64,000 nt of DNA from Flammeovirga sp. SJP92 (GTDB lineage: Bacteria; Bacteroidota; Bacteroidia; Cytophagales; Flammeovirgaceae): NCBI RefSeq assembly GCF_001583495.1, contig NZ_LQAQ01000019.1, positions 178,836-242,835 of the forward strand, given 5' to 3'. The position numbers and the translations under genes are program-made. The stretch's first letter is position 1; the number at the start of each line of letters is the position of its first letter. Of this stretch, positions 1 to 9,219 are shown piece by piece. Under the pieces are notes generated by a model that made no database searches, was not told the DNA's origin, and saw only the letters and a program-made list of their open reading frames with translations.

Positions 1-846
1 TATTATGGCATTCAAAATGAAGGTAGAGGCGGTATTAACCAAGTTTACTTTTCAAATGCTTACCGTATAGCAAAAGGATTGTCAATTGGTCTTGAACTAG
101 GATATAATATTGGCATTATAGAAAGAAATACAAAAACCGAACTTCTTGATGGTTCAAGTGATTTTATCTCAGCGAGAGGTATTCGTTTAAACTACAGAGG
201 TTTGATTTATAAGCCAGGAGTTTACTACTCTCATCATTTTGGAGCAAAAGAAAAAGGCTCTAGAGTAAACTTTGGTGCAACATATACGTTTGAACAACAA
301 ATCAATGTAAAACGTTTAGAAGACATTCAGACTCGTTCTACTACTGATTTAATTTTAAATAGAGATACTATTATTGTTGATCAATCACAAAGAGCAACAA
401 TGCCTGAAGAATTTGCTGTCGGGCTGAGTTATGAATTGGTGGGTAAATTGGCAATAGCAGTAGATTATAAGCAACAAAACTGGTCTAAATTTGTTGATTA
501 TGATGGAAGATCTCAATTAGAAGATTCCTATAAAATTGGAGTTGGCGTTGAGTACACTTCCAATTATTTGTCAACAAAGTATTTAGACAGAATCACATAT
601 AGAGGTGGTTTCTCTTTTGGAACCTCTCCTTATGAGCCCTATGGGGCTGGAAAAAAGCTTAAAGAATATTTAGTGACGGCTGGTATTGAATTCCCGATGG
701 GCTTTTCATCCCTATCTGTCTCTGGACAATATGGGTGGGTAGAATCAGATATTCAGAACAGCAACACTTTCGAGGATCGTCACTATCAATTAAATATAGG
801 TGTAACAATCAACGATCGCTGGTTTGTAAGGCGAAAAATCAACTAA
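1..846 (+). CDS. Outer-membrane beta-barrel protein, C-terminal part (OmpP1/FadL-like), 5' truncated by window
   Basis: The reading frame is open from base 1, so the gene begins upstream and only about 281 residues are visible. They alternate aromatic and polar residues in barrel-like strands (for example around IAVDYKQQNWSKF and ITYRGGFSFGTSPY) and end in a strand with a terminal RWFVRRKIN, as in Bacteroidetes OmpP1/FadL/TodX-type proteins. The expected location is the outer membrane; the substrate cannot be told. The TPR exoprotein gene starts 18 bases after the stop, so the two are probably co-transcribed. The barrel assignment rests on pattern only and the family name is tentative. Confidence 0.65.
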   Translation, partial: YYGIQNEGRGGINQVYFSNAYRIAKGLSIGLELGYNIGIIERNTKTELLDGSSDFISARGIRLNYRGLIYKPGVYYSHHFGAKEKGSRVNFGATYTFEQQINVKRLEDIQTRSTTDLILNRDTIIVDQSQRATMPEEFAVGLSYELVGKLAIAVDYKQQNWSKFVDYDGRSQLEDSYKIGVGVEYTSNYLSTKYLDRITYRGGFSFGTSPYEPYGAGKKLKEYLVTAGIEFPMGFSSLSVSGQYGWVESDIQNSNTFEDRHYQLNIGVTINDRWFVRRKIN

Positions 847-864
847 TCAATCGGATTTTCAAAA

Positions 865-2523
865 ATGAATAAGTTAGCAACCTTTCTATTAGGACTAATG
901 TTTGTAGCAGGAATTGCTCAAGCACAAGATGAAGGAACAGAGGCCGAAAAGGACAATGGTTTAACCGAACAAAATGCTGCTGATGGTAGCGTGAAAAAAG
1001 GATGTGATGCAAGAGGGTATTGCTGGGGTGAAAATGTAGAAGAGACTAAGTCGAAATACACTTTCTTCTCTGATAATATGAAGGCAAAAAATTATGGTCA
1101 GGAAACACTTGATGCATTTAATTATTTATACACAAATGCTCCTTATATCCATAAAAACTTATACATCTACGGTCTAAAATTATACAAGTCTCTTGTTACT
1201 ACTGAAACAAAGAAAAAAGACGCAGCAGATAAAGATTTGATCGTAAAGTATGAGGACATGGTGCTTAAGCTTTATGATGAAAGAGGTAAGTATTTCGGTC
1301 AAGCTGAAAAGTGGGAATCAGAAAAAGGTAAATACCTTTACAGATATGTAAAAGATCGTCCTGATTTTGATGAGAAACTTGCTGATTACTATGCTTTCTA
1401 CAGAAAAGTTGCGGATAGAGATGGTGTTAAAACTGACGATTCAAACATGTCTGCATATGTTGCAATCGTAGCTAAATTGCACATTGCATACAAAAAAGCA
1501 GTTCAAGGATTCAACAAAGATCCTAAGACAAAAGCTCAAAAGTCAGCTATCTTGACTGCCAACTCAGTAATTGCAAACAAAGATGGCAAGTATACTGATG
1601 ATCAAATCAAAGAGTATACTGCTAAAAAAGTAGCTGCTGAAAAAGAATTAGAAAACCTTGAAACTCAATTCGAAACTAACGACCCTGAGTTCAAAAAATA
1701 CAAGGCTTTCAACGAAAACTGGTTAATGGACGAGTATGACTTCGTTTCTGAAATTGCTGGTAAAAACGTTGAATCAGCTACTGCTGCTAAAAAAGACAAA
1801 GAAGTGAAGTCTTGGACACGTATCCAAACTATGGCTGATAAGTACATCATGGGTATGTTAGATATTGACTGTGACTTTATCAACGACAAGTTAGGTGCTA
1901 AGTTCAAAGCTGATCCTTCTGATCTTGCTACGGCTAAGAAAATCTTCGGTTACTCTATCCGTAAGAAATGTACTGACGGTCCTTACTTCTTAGATGCTGC
2001 TTTAGTAGTATTTGAAGCTGACCCTCAAGCTGCAATGGCAAGTGTAATTGCTGGTCAATACATCAAAAGAGATGACGTAGACAAAGCAATCGAGTGGAAA
2101 GAAAAAGCGATTGAATTATATGCTGAGGATCCAACTAAACAAGCTGAGACTTCAATTGACCTTGCTAAGTTATACAACAAAAAAGGTTTAAAAACTCAAG
2201 CTCGTGCTCAAGCTTACAAAGCAGTCGAGTTTGATAGCGAAATCTCAAAAGAAGCTTATACTTTCATTGGTGACCTTTACATGGGTTCTTACAAGCAGTG
2301 TTTCGAGTCTTCAAATGACAACGTTCACGAAAGAGCTTGTTACTTAGCGGCATATGATATGTATGCTAAAGCAGGTGCTTCATCAAAAATGGCTGCTGCT
2401 CAAAAGCAATTCCCTTCTAAATCTGATGTATTTACATTAGCTGCAAAAGGTTATGCTGAAGGTAAAGCATTACAAATTGGATGTTGGATTGGTGGATCAA
2501 CTACTTTAAGAGTTCGTCCATAG
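865..2523 (+). CDS. Exported TPR-containing protein
   Basis: This 552-residue protein has a signal peptide (residues 1-20, cleavage after AQA) and a long, charged, mostly helical body rich in Lys, Glu and Ala. TPR-like helices lie at about residues 395-520 (RDDVDKAIEWKEKAIELY, then ETSIDLAKLYNKKGLKTQA). Several Cys residues (CDARGYC near the N-terminus and single Cys later) suit a periplasmic, disulfide-forming protein. The gene directly follows the outer-membrane barrel gene and ends at a strong hairpin terminator. A role as a periplasmic or outer-membrane-associated scaffold is inference; no enzymatic motif is visible. Confidence 0.75.
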   Translation: MNKLATFLLGLMFVAGIAQAQDEGTEAEKDNGLTEQNAADGSVKKGCDARGYCWGENVEETKSKYTFFSDNMKAKNYGQETLDAFNYLYTNAPYIHKNLYIYGLKLYKSLVTTETKKKDAADKDLIVKYEDMVLKLYDERGKYFGQAEKWESEKGKYLYRYVKDRPDFDEKLADYYAFYRKVADRDGVKTDDSNMSAYVAIVAKLHIAYKKAVQGFNKDPKTKAQKSAILTANSVIANKDGKYTDDQIKEYTAKKVAAEKELENLETQFETNDPEFKKYKAFNENWLMDEYDFVSEIAGKNVESATAAKKDKEVKSWTRIQTMADKYIMGMLDIDCDFINDKLGAKFKADPSDLATAKKIFGYSIRKKCTDGPYFLDAALVVFEADPQAAMASVIAGQYIKRDDVDKAIEWKEKAIELYAEDPTKQAETSIDLAKLYNKKGLKTQARAQAYKAVEFDSEISKEAYTFIGDLYMGSYKQCFESSNDNVHERACYLAAYDMYAKAGASSKMAAAQKQFPSKSDVFTLAAKGYAEGKALQIGCWIGGSTTLRVRP

Positions 2524-2548
2524 TTTCAATAGACATTGAAAATATATC

Positions 2549-2581
2549 AAGCCTCATACTTCTCAAGTATGGGGCTTTTTT
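2549..2581 (+). terminator. Rho-independent terminator after the TPR gene
   Basis: A 12-bp stem (AGCCTCATACTT / AAGTATGGGGCT, with one G-T pair) closes a 3-base loop and is followed by a run of T. It lies 26 bases after the TPR gene stop. Confidence 0.85.
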
Positions 2582-2605
2582 ATTGACTCTACTAACTGAT
2601 ATGAA

Positions 2606-3733
2606 ATGAAAAATTTACTATTTATTACTTTTTTCGGTCTACTCTTGATGGGCTGTAAAAACACTTCGGATAAAGTTACTGTGACTTGGAATATACAATT
2701 AAACCATCCCATAGAGAAAGAGGTTTACATTGTAGGAAATCAAGACTTCTTAGGTTACTGGAATCCAAATCAGGTCAAAATGAAAAAAGTGAACGAGCTG
2801 AATTGGACTTTTAGCCATGAAGTTGAACCTCAAAAGCTTCTTGAATTTAAATTCACTCAGGGAGATTGGAAATATCAAGCGGCAAGTAAAAATGGTATTG
2901 AAAGAAATAATGATGAATTTCTAGTTCCAGAAAAAGATACTACATTTCACTTAGTTATTGAGAAATGGACCGATGGGGAAGAAAAAAACACACAAGGACA
3001 GATCACAGGAGAAGTTCGATATCATAAAAATTTCCATATTGATGGGATTTTAGACCGAGATATTATTGTTTGGTTACCACCATCCTATCACAAAAACAAT
3101 AATAAAAGATATCCTGTTCTTTATATGCATGATGGACAAAATATCATTGATCCTAAAACATCTTCTTTTGGAGTAGATTGGCAAGTAGATGAAACAGTCG
3201 ATAGCTTAATCAAAAAAGACCTGCTCAAAGAAATTATTATTGTGGGGTCTTATTGCACTTCTGACAGAACTGAAGATTATGGAGATACCTCAAAAGGTAG
3301 AATATACCGTAAATCAATCGCTATTGACTTGAAAAACTTTATTGACAATAACTACAGAACGAAACCAGAAAAGGAAAATACAGTAGTTGCAGGCTCTTCG
3401 ATGGGGGGATTGGTTAGTTTCATGATTGTATGGGAGTATCCTGATCTATTTAAAGGGGCAATTTGTATGTCTCCTGCATTTAAATACGAGGATTTTGATT
3501 TTATAGAAAGCATACGAAAAGACAACAAAAGGGAAATTTTACTTTACATTGATAATGGAGGTAAGCAAGTAGATAGAGTACTTCAGGAAGGTGTAGATAA
3601 AATGTCAACTTTCTTAAAAGAAATAGGCTTTAAAGAGAACAAAGATCTTCATATTATTATTGAAAAAAGCGCTGGACATTCTGAAAGTGACTGGGCAAAG
3701 CGTTTTCCATATGCTATTTCATTGTTTTTTTAA
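2606..3733 (+). CDS. Lipoprotein esterase (enterochelin-esterase/Fes family) with N-terminal starch-binding-like domain
   Basis: This 375-residue protein has a lipoprotein signal (LLMGC, Cys17). Residues about 23-122 resemble a CBM20-type starch-binding fold (VTWNIQL, VYIVGNQDFLGYWNP). An alpha/beta-hydrolase esterase domain of the Fes/antigen-85-like type follows from about residue 130. The nucleophile elbow GSSMGG at 263-268 puts the catalytic Ser at 265, YPVLYMHDGQN sits at 169-179, and a C-terminal AGHSESDW supplies the probable catalytic His. It is likely surface- or periplasm-anchored and acts on ester-linked groups of carbohydrates or siderophores; the substrate is unknown. It is transcribed alone, between two terminators. 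Confidence 0.82.
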   Translation: MKNLLFITFFGLLLMGCKNTSDKVTVTWNIQLNHPIEKEVYIVGNQDFLGYWNPNQVKMKKVNELNWTFSHEVEPQKLLEFKFTQGDWKYQAASKNGIERNNDEFLVPEKDTTFHLVIEKWTDGEEKNTQGQITGEVRYHKNFHIDGILDRDIIVWLPPSYHKNNNKRYPVLYMHDGQNIIDPKTSSFGVDWQVDETVDSLIKKDLLKEIIIVGSYCTSDRTEDYGDTSKGRIYRKSIAIDLKNFIDNNYRTKPEKENTVVAGSSMGGLVSFMIVWEYPDLFKGAICMSPAFKYEDFDFIESIRKDNKREILLYIDNGGKQVDRVLQEGVDKMSTFLKEIGFKENKDLHIIIEKSAGHSESDWAKRFPYAISLFF

Positions 3734-3791
3734 GAAATAATAAGTTTCAAATCAAACAATTAACCCTTTTATTACCTTAATTTTGTAATGG

Positions 3792-3818
3792 AAGGGTATT
3801 CCTTTAATTACCCTTTTC
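3792..3818 (+). terminator. Probable terminator after the esterase gene
   Basis: A 7-bp stem (AAGGGTA / TACCCTT) is followed by TTTT about 60 bases after the esterase stop. The stem is short, so strength is uncertain. Confidence 0.5.
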
Positions 3819-3856
3819 GTGCTTAGAATTCATTACAATCAAAAAATATAAGGAAC

Positions 3857-4522
3857 ATGAAAAAGTATTTTCTACTGCTCATCCTTTCATCCTTTTGTTT
3901 TTCTCAAAGTTTATATTCACAGAACTACAGAACCAATCAAAAATTATTAGCCGAGAAAGAGAATCAACTACAAAGTTTACAAAAGGAGTTCAGTATCGAC
4001 TCTGTATCTTTCAAAAGTCTGATTTATGGTTTGGAAAGAGAAATCAGAAGTATAGAAAACGAAAGAGACTCAATACATCAGTACCTTTCCTCTGCAGTCC
4101 CTATCAATAGTGCTGTTGGCATTTTCAAAAAAGACATTAGTATTACCAATAAGGTAGACAAAAAAGATTATTATTTTGATGAAGGAGAAACGGTGCTACT
4201 GATCAATCATTCCCACCACACTTATACTTTCCAAACTGACAAAGGTCTTCAGTTTACTATCAATAGAAAGTATATTAAACCTATGGAAGGTAAAAAGAAA
4301 ACAACTTCCTTAATTGCACAGTACCAAAATAAGCTAGAGGACTATAATGAGCTTGTAGCTTCACATCCTACAAAGGAATGGTACCAATATGATATCAATA
4401 GAATTAGAAAAGAAATCGATAATTATCAATCTCAATACGATCAGATGTTTGATGAGATTGAAATTTTGAAAAAAGAAATTATTGAACTTAAGGACATTCT
4501 AAAAATGAAAACAACAATTTAG
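3857..4522 (+). CDS. Exported coiled-coil protein of unknown function
   Basis: This 221-residue protein starts with a typical signal peptide (MKKYFLLLILSSFCFSQSLYSQ). Two predicted coiled coils (about residues 27-75 and 150-215) flank a compact beta-rich middle (about 83-143, with DEGETVLLINHSHHTYTFQT) that could be an SH3-like module. No known family was recognised. It is a single gene with its own downstream terminator. A periplasmic structural or adaptor role is only a guess. Confidence 0.7.
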   Translation: MKKYFLLLILSSFCFSQSLYSQNYRTNQKLLAEKENQLQSLQKEFSIDSVSFKSLIYGLEREIRSIENERDSIHQYLSSAVPINSAVGIFKKDISITNKVDKKDYYFDEGETVLLINHSHHTYTFQTDKGLQFTINRKYIKPMEGKKKTTSLIAQYQNKLEDYNELVASHPTKEWYQYDINRIRKEIDNYQSQYDQMFDEIEILKKEIIELKDILKMKTTI

Positions 4523-4540
4523 AATAGTTTTGATACAACA

Positions 4541-4570
4541 AAGGCTACCAAAATAATGGTAGCCTTTTTT
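4541..4570 (+). terminator. Rho-independent terminator
   Basis: A 10-bp perfect stem (AAGGCTACCA / TGGTAGCCTT) runs straight into TTTTTT, 18 bases after the coiled-coil gene stop. Confidence 0.85.
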
Positions 4571-4693
4571 CGTAAAATTAATTATTCGATTAATTGTAGG
4601 TAAATTATATGAGTGTGTTACTTGAACAAATTTTTCTTGAGTGTATAGTTCAAGTTGGTCAATAATTGAATTGGTCAGTATGTATGCAAAATT

Positions 4694-5320
4694 TTATTCT
4701 ATTACTGAAAATGAATCAGTGTATTTTTTACCATCTAATTCAAGTTCAATCATATATATTCCAGAAGGGAAGTCTTTTAATTCATATTTAGTATGTTTTT
4801 TGGCTCCAGCTAGAAATTTGTTAGAATAAATTGTCTCACCATATTCATCCATTAATTTCAGCTTCACAAAGCCTTTTATTTTTGTATCAAGCATTAAGTA
4901 TAGATCCTCATCCTTAACTGCTACTTCAAATTTTTCTTGTTGAGAAGTCAGAGTATAATTCATCATAATTGCCGTTTTGGAAGGAGTCACAAAAAACTCA
5001 CGGGTCATTATTTTATCTTCAAACTTCATTTGAAAAATAAACTTTCCAACAGGAAGCGATTTCAAATTAATATCTTCTCTAACTTTTCCTGTAGAAACTA
5101 TTGTTTTCTCATGGTATATATTGCCTTCTTTATCAGATATTCTAAAGTTAATTTCTTCTCCGTTTAAATCTTCAAATATTAAACTTACAGCCTTACCATT
5201 TAAGGAAGCCTTAAAAAAATAAGAGATTCCATTAAATGGTAGATAAAAATCATTTGCTAAAGCTGTAATGCTAGATAACGATACAATAAATAATGCGCTT
5301 AAGATGATTAGTTTTTTCAT
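4694..5320 (-). CDS. Exported protein with two tandem sorting-domain-like beta modules
   Basis: This 208-residue protein has a signal peptide (residues 1-22, cleavage after ALA). The mature part looks like two copies of a small beta-sandwich. Each ends in a hairpin like that of T9SS C-terminal domains: INLKSLPVGKFIFQMKFEDK (about 88-107) and YELKDFPSGIYMIELELDGK (about 179-198). The LPxGxF/I..Q/E pattern is the usual signature of Por-type sorting domains, but no conserved VYPNP start is seen, so it is probably not itself a T9SS cargo tag. Function unknown. A TAnnTTTG-type -7 box lies about 110 bases upstream (5432-5439). Confidence 0.7.
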   Translation of the reverse strand: MKKLIILSALFIVSLSSITALANDFYLPFNGISYFFKASLNGKAVSLIFEDLNGEEINFRISDKEGNIYHEKTIVSTGKVREDINLKSLPVGKFIFQMKFEDKIMTREFFVTPSKTAIMMNYTLTSQQEKFEVAVKDEDLYLMLDTKIKGFVKLKLMDEYGETIYSNKFLAGAKKHTKYELKDFPSGIYMIELELDGKKYTDSFSVIE

Positions 5321-5817
5321 AATATTTAGAGTGATTAGTGGGAAATAATAGTAGTTGTCTGCAATGAAACACTATGTTTTGTCTTAAATAATTGAATTTG
5401 AATACTCATTAGTATGTGATTGAATACATGACAAAGGTAGAGGTAGAGAAATAGTTATAATATGTCGATCAACACATTTATATAATTTTTTACACCATAT
5501 TTAAACCTGTCAAAAAACATATTTTAAAATATAAGTATTTCAATGAAACACTCATATCATTAATAAAATGATAAAAACATATTTAACACGTCATATTAAT
5601 TCAATTTTTTGTAAAAAAAGCTAGATAGAGGAAAATATTAAACGTACCAAATACACTATGATATAACAGTTTATTTAATGTAACATTAAAAAGTTAAAAT
5701 AAAACTTTTTTTATATTTTTTAGGATTATTTATTTGATTAAATAATTGTGCCAATTGTCATTAAAACAGCTATCTATTTATATTAATTTTCAATCTAGAA
5801 TACTTTTAATGACCTTC
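5321..5817. other. AT-rich intergenic region between divergent genes
   Basis: About 500 bases with no credible ORF. On the minus strand, 5432-5439 reads TACCTTTG, matching the Bacteroidetes -7 box, but no good -33 box stands 19 bases upstream, so it is only a candidate promoter for the gene at 4694-5320. The rest is very AT-rich, with no repeat recognised. Confidence 0.4.
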
Positions 5818-6417
5818 ATGAAAACGTTTACTTTTTTATTACTCTTTTTATCTTCATCTGTAGTTTTAGCCCAAGAAAAAAACTCCTTTTTAAAATCAAT
5901 AAAATTTACAGCCCTAGGTATTGGTGAAATTGGTTTTCAGTGGGATCCTCTTGATGATGATGATGACAAATGGCACAACTTACCTCCAGATCAAAGAAGA
6001 GAAGAAGATCGCCCTCATGGATTTGTATCTTATGGTTTAGACTTACAACTCAATTATATGATTGACGGTGCCTCTTTTGTGGGGTTAGGATATCAACATC
6101 AACAGTTTGTAGAGCAAGATATTTTAGGGCCAATGAATACCTATTATCTACATTTCAGAACAGGTGATGATTTTGACAGCAAATATTGTCTTTTTGTTGA
6201 ATTAGACTTGGGTGGTTGTTTTATGCAAAACTATTTTGAAGGTATTATGTACAGGGCAACTGTAGGTGTTGACTTCAATGGCCTTAATATCCCTCAAGTC
6301 ACTCCTACCGTAAATTTATATATAGGTCAAAGGGTGTTGAATAATATATCAACAAGAAAAAAAACAGGTGGTTTTTATACGATGTTTGGTGCGAGTATTG
6401 GGATGAGAATTCATTAA
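5818..6417 (+). CDS. Exported beta-barrel-like protein of unknown function
   Basis: The frame is open further upstream, but the ATG at 5818 gives a clean signal peptide (MKTFTFLLLFLSSSVVLAQ), so it is taken as the start (199 residues). An in-frame ATG three codons earlier is possible. The mature protein alternates aromatic and polar residues and ends FGASIGMRIH, as small outer-membrane barrels do. An acidic DDDDDK loop sits near residue 45. No family was recognised. It converges on the act operon and shares a bidirectional terminator with it. Confidence 0.7.
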   Translation: MKTFTFLLLFLSSSVVLAQEKNSFLKSIKFTALGIGEIGFQWDPLDDDDDKWHNLPPDQRREEDRPHGFVSYGLDLQLNYMIDGASFVGLGYQHQQFVEQDILGPMNTYYLHFRTGDDFDSKYCLFVELDLGGCFMQNYFEGIMYRATVGVDFNGLNIPQVTPTVNLYIGQRVLNNISTRKKTGGFYTMFGASIGMRIH

Positions 6418-6427
6418 TAAAAGAAAA

Positions 6428-6455
6428 AACCTCATACCCTTTCGGATATGAGGTT
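6428..6455. terminator. Bidirectional terminator between the barrel-like gene and actF
   Basis: A 9-bp stem (AACCTCATA / TATGAGGTT) is flanked by an A-run on the left and T-rich sequence on the right. It can serve both the plus-strand gene and the act operon. Confidence 0.75.
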
Positions 6456-6479
6456 TAATATTTTGAAGTTCCTCACTTT

Positions 6480-7826
6480 CTAAGTATGGTGATGAACTGA
6501 TTCTTCTAACATTGGGTGGTTTTGAGGGATCAAACCGCCTTTACTTAGACCTGTGAAATACAAGTATAAGAAGATCGATAAGAAAATCATACCCGTACCA
6601 ATTTCAGTTAAACCAAATCCTCCATTTTCTTTTAATGAACCTGGAACGATCAATAAGCAGTACTCCATGAAGTGACCGAAAATTACAACTACTGCTACAA
6701 TTTTCATCATGATAGTCTTACGCTTAGCGTCACGAGTCATTAATACGAAGAATGGGAATAAGAAGTTAGTTACTAAAATACCGAAGAATAATGGAGCGTA
6801 AGTGTCGCTCTTCAAACGGTCAATAAAGTATACTGTTTCCTCTGGAATGTTCGCATAGTAAATCAATAAGAATTGAGAGAACCATAAGTACGACCAGAAG
6901 ATAGAGAAACCAAATAAGAACTTACCTAAGTCATGTAAGTGGTTCTCGTTTACTAATTTCAAATAACCCATGTCTTGTAGGATCAACACAAACAATGACA
7001 TGAACGCCACTGCAGTTACTAACCAACCTGCAAGGATGTACCACCCGAATAGAGTAGAGAACCAGTGCGTGTCGATTGACATGATCCAATCCCATGAAGT
7101 GATTGATTCAGAAATACCGAAGAAAATTAAGAAAGCTACTGAAAGTCTTTGTGCTTTTCTGAAGTATTTCGTTGTTCCTGACATATCTTGATCTTCAGCC
7201 TTAGTTACTTTGTTCAAGATGAACCCAAAGAAAGTCCAAATTGAAACGAAAAGTACCATTCTGAATAAGAAGAAAGGAACGTTTAAGAAATCTGTTTTAC
7301 CTGCAATGATTGCATCATATGTAGGTGAGTTAGGATCAGCAATTCCATCATGCGTCCAGTGGAAGATTGTATGAGAACCTACTAAGAAAGTAATCAATAA
7401 TACAATACCACCAACTGGGATAAACTGACGGAAGTTCAACATTACTCTCATGATTAATGTAGGCCAACCTGAGTTCGCTACATATTGAAGAGCAAAGAAG
7501 AAGAAACCTAACAGGGCTACGCCTGTGAAGAATACTCCACTCATCCAGAAATCTACGATAATACGCTGATACCAGTGGAATTCACCGTGGTGTCCTCCGC
7601 CATGAGCGTCACCGTGAGCACCATCTGAAGCAACAGAAGCTACCTCAGTTGCATGCTGTACTGCTGCGTGATGATCATCATGACCACCACCCATCATCAA
7701 GAAGATCGCACCCAACACGAACAATACCACTCCGATACCGCCGATGAGCAACACGTTCTTCTTCAGTTTACCATCAAAAGTAAACTGTTCTTGAACATTT
7801 TTAAGATCTACATCTACGTGTGCCAT
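6480..7826 (-). CDS. actF: Alternative complex III subunit ActF (quinol oxidoreductase membrane subunit)
   Basis: This 448-residue polytopic membrane protein has about 10 hydrophobic segments and is a paralogue of ActC in the NrfD/PsrC-related family. In alternative complex III, ActC and ActF form the membrane quinol-oxidising part that passes electrons towards the heme subunits. The first TM segment (about 24-46) is followed by a His-rich loop (about 49-83, with GHDDHHAA and GDAHGGGHHGEFHW), which may bind metal or simply be a loop expansion. It is the last gene of actABCDEF, 38 bases after actE. No cytochrome oxidase genes follow, unlike in some relatives. Confidence 0.93.
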   Translation of the reverse strand: MAHVDVDLKNVQEQFTFDGKLKKNVLLIGGIGVVLFVLGAIFLMMGGGHDDHHAAVQHATEVASVASDGAHGDAHGGGHHGEFHWYQRIIVDFWMSGVFFTGVALLGFFFFALQYVANSGWPTLIMRVMLNFRQFIPVGGIVLLITFLVGSHTIFHWTHDGIADPNSPTYDAIIAGKTDFLNVPFFLFRMVLFVSIWTFFGFILNKVTKAEDQDMSGTTKYFRKAQRLSVAFLIFFGISESITSWDWIMSIDTHWFSTLFGWYILAGWLVTAVAFMSLFVLILQDMGYLKLVNENHLHDLGKFLFGFSIFWSYLWFSQFLLIYYANIPEETVYFIDRLKSDTYAPLFFGILVTNFLFPFFVLMTRDAKRKTIMMKIVAVVVIFGHFMEYCLLIVPGSLKENGGFGLTEIGTGMIFLSIFLYLYFTGLSKGGLIPQNHPMLEESVHHHT

Positions 7827-7864
7827 ATCTCTATATTTAATATAGTTAAGATCGTTGGGACGAT

Positions 7865-8560
7865 CTAGTTTCCTTGAAGTTTTCTAACATACTTAACAAT
7901 AGCCCAACGCTCTTCAGGGTTTACCTGAGATTTGTGAGGCCACATATTTCCTTTACCGTGAGTGATCACGTGGAAAATATGTCCATCAGTTGCTTTCTTG
8001 ATCGATCTACCTTTCAAGTTAGCTACACCACCGTATACTTTACCTACTTTACCTTTACCGTCACCTTTTTCACCGTGACAAGGCATACAGTAAGCTGTAA
8101 ATAAGTGCTCACCTTGAGCTAATACAGCAGGAGTTGCTTCTAATGGATTTTTTAAGTTAGCAGCTGCCCACTCTAATGAATCTTTTGAAACCTCCATATA
8201 ATAAAGGATTGCTTGATCCGCAGTAGGTGCTGCTTGACCAGTTACTTTTGTAAAGTTTTGACGCTTTACAGTACCAGCAACTGGATCCTTAACGTTGATT
8301 TTTCTCTTTTTACCTTCAGAGTAGTAATCATTGTAAGGTGTCGAGTTGACAAAGTCAGGGTAGTAGAATTGCTCTAATACTCCTCCAGCGATGTCCTCAT
8401 CTGTAAACTGTGAAAGTGGCTCGTAAGGTACTGAGTGGTACATTTGAGGTGCATATTCAAGACCGGTAAAGTTACCGTCACCTTGAATCTTACATCCTGT
8501 CATTGCCAATGCTGCTGCACCTATCGCGATTGCTTTCATTACAACTTTATTCGTTCGCAT
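7865..8560 (-). CDS. actE: Alternative complex III subunit ActE, monoheme cytochrome c lipoprotein
   Basis: This 231-residue protein has a lipobox ending MTGC (Cys23). A single c-type heme site, CMPCH (residues 158-162), is followed by GEKGDGKG; the GNMWPH Met at about 206 is the likely axial ligand. In ACIII this subunit is the lipid-anchored cytochrome that accepts electrons from the ActA hemes and passes them to a soluble carrier or oxidase. It lies 30 bases after actD and 38 before actF in the operon. Confidence 0.93.
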   Translation of the reverse strand: MRTNKVVMKAIAIGAAALAMTGCKIQGDGNFTGLEYAPQMYHSVPYEPLSQFTDEDIAGGVLEQFYYPDFVNSTPYNDYYSEGKKRKINVKDPVAGTVKRQNFTKVTGQAAPTADQAILYYMEVSKDSLEWAAANLKNPLEATPAVLAQGEHLFTAYCMPCHGEKGDGKGKVGKVYGGVANLKGRSIKKATDGHIFHVITHGKGNMWPHKSQVNPEERWAIVKYVRKLQGN

Positions 8561-8590
8561 ATTGCGTAATGTTTTTTCGTGATAAGATCA

Positions 8591-9205
8591 TTAACCTTTT
8601 AACTCTCTCGCAGAATCTGTTACGCCTTTCGTAAACAAGTCTGACACATAATCGAAGAAAGAAGCTTTCTTTTCTCTTTCTGTGAAACTCTTGTTGTTTA
8701 CTTCTTCAGCACCAACTTCTTGCAATAAAGTTTTAAGCTCATCTTCTGAAAGCGAATTCTTAGCTAAATCAATAGCCATGATATGCTTGTCATCTGATTG
8801 ACGACGGTCGAAGATTTGAGGAACTTTGTGTGGCTTCAAGTCTTGTGAAACGAAGAATGAACCCGCCATTCCGAATGCAGAGAATAATACTGTTAATTCG
8901 AAAGTAATCGGCACAAAGTCAGGAATTGCAATAAATCCTTTACCACCAATGATCATAGGCCATTCATAACCCATAATCCACGATTGTAATAAAATCGCAC
9001 AAGTAGTACCTAGAGCTCCAAATCCGAAAGCTGCTCTTGGCATCCAAGAACGCTTATAACCTAATGCATCTTCTAAGAAGTGAACAGGATACGGAGTAAA
9101 TACCTCATAGATTTTCACACCTTTCTTTCTTAAAGCTTTTACGGCTTTAACCAAGATATCTTGATCACCAAAAACGCCTACTAAATAATTTGTGTTTTTT
9201 TCCAT
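8591..9205 (-). CDS. actD: Alternative complex III subunit ActD (DUF3341)
   Basis: This 204-residue protein is of the DUF3341 family. A cytoplasmic alpha/beta N-terminus (VGVFGDQDILVKAVKALRKKG) is followed by two TM segments at about 58-75 and 98-118 and a hydrophilic tail. In ACIII, ActD is a small membrane subunit packed against ActC/ActF with no redox cofactor. It is in the canonical position between actC (14 bases) and actE (30 bases). Confidence 0.92.
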   Translation of the reverse strand: MEKNTNYLVGVFGDQDILVKAVKALRKKGVKIYEVFTPYPVHFLEDALGYKRSWMPRAAFGFGALGTTCAILLQSWIMGYEWPMIIGGKGFIAIPDFVPITFELTVLFSAFGMAGSFFVSQDLKPHKVPQIFDRRQSDDKHIMAIDLAKNSLSEDELKTLLQEVGAEEVNNKSFTEREKKASFFDYVSDLFTKGVTDSARELKG

Positions 9206-9219
9206 CTCTAAATGCTTTT

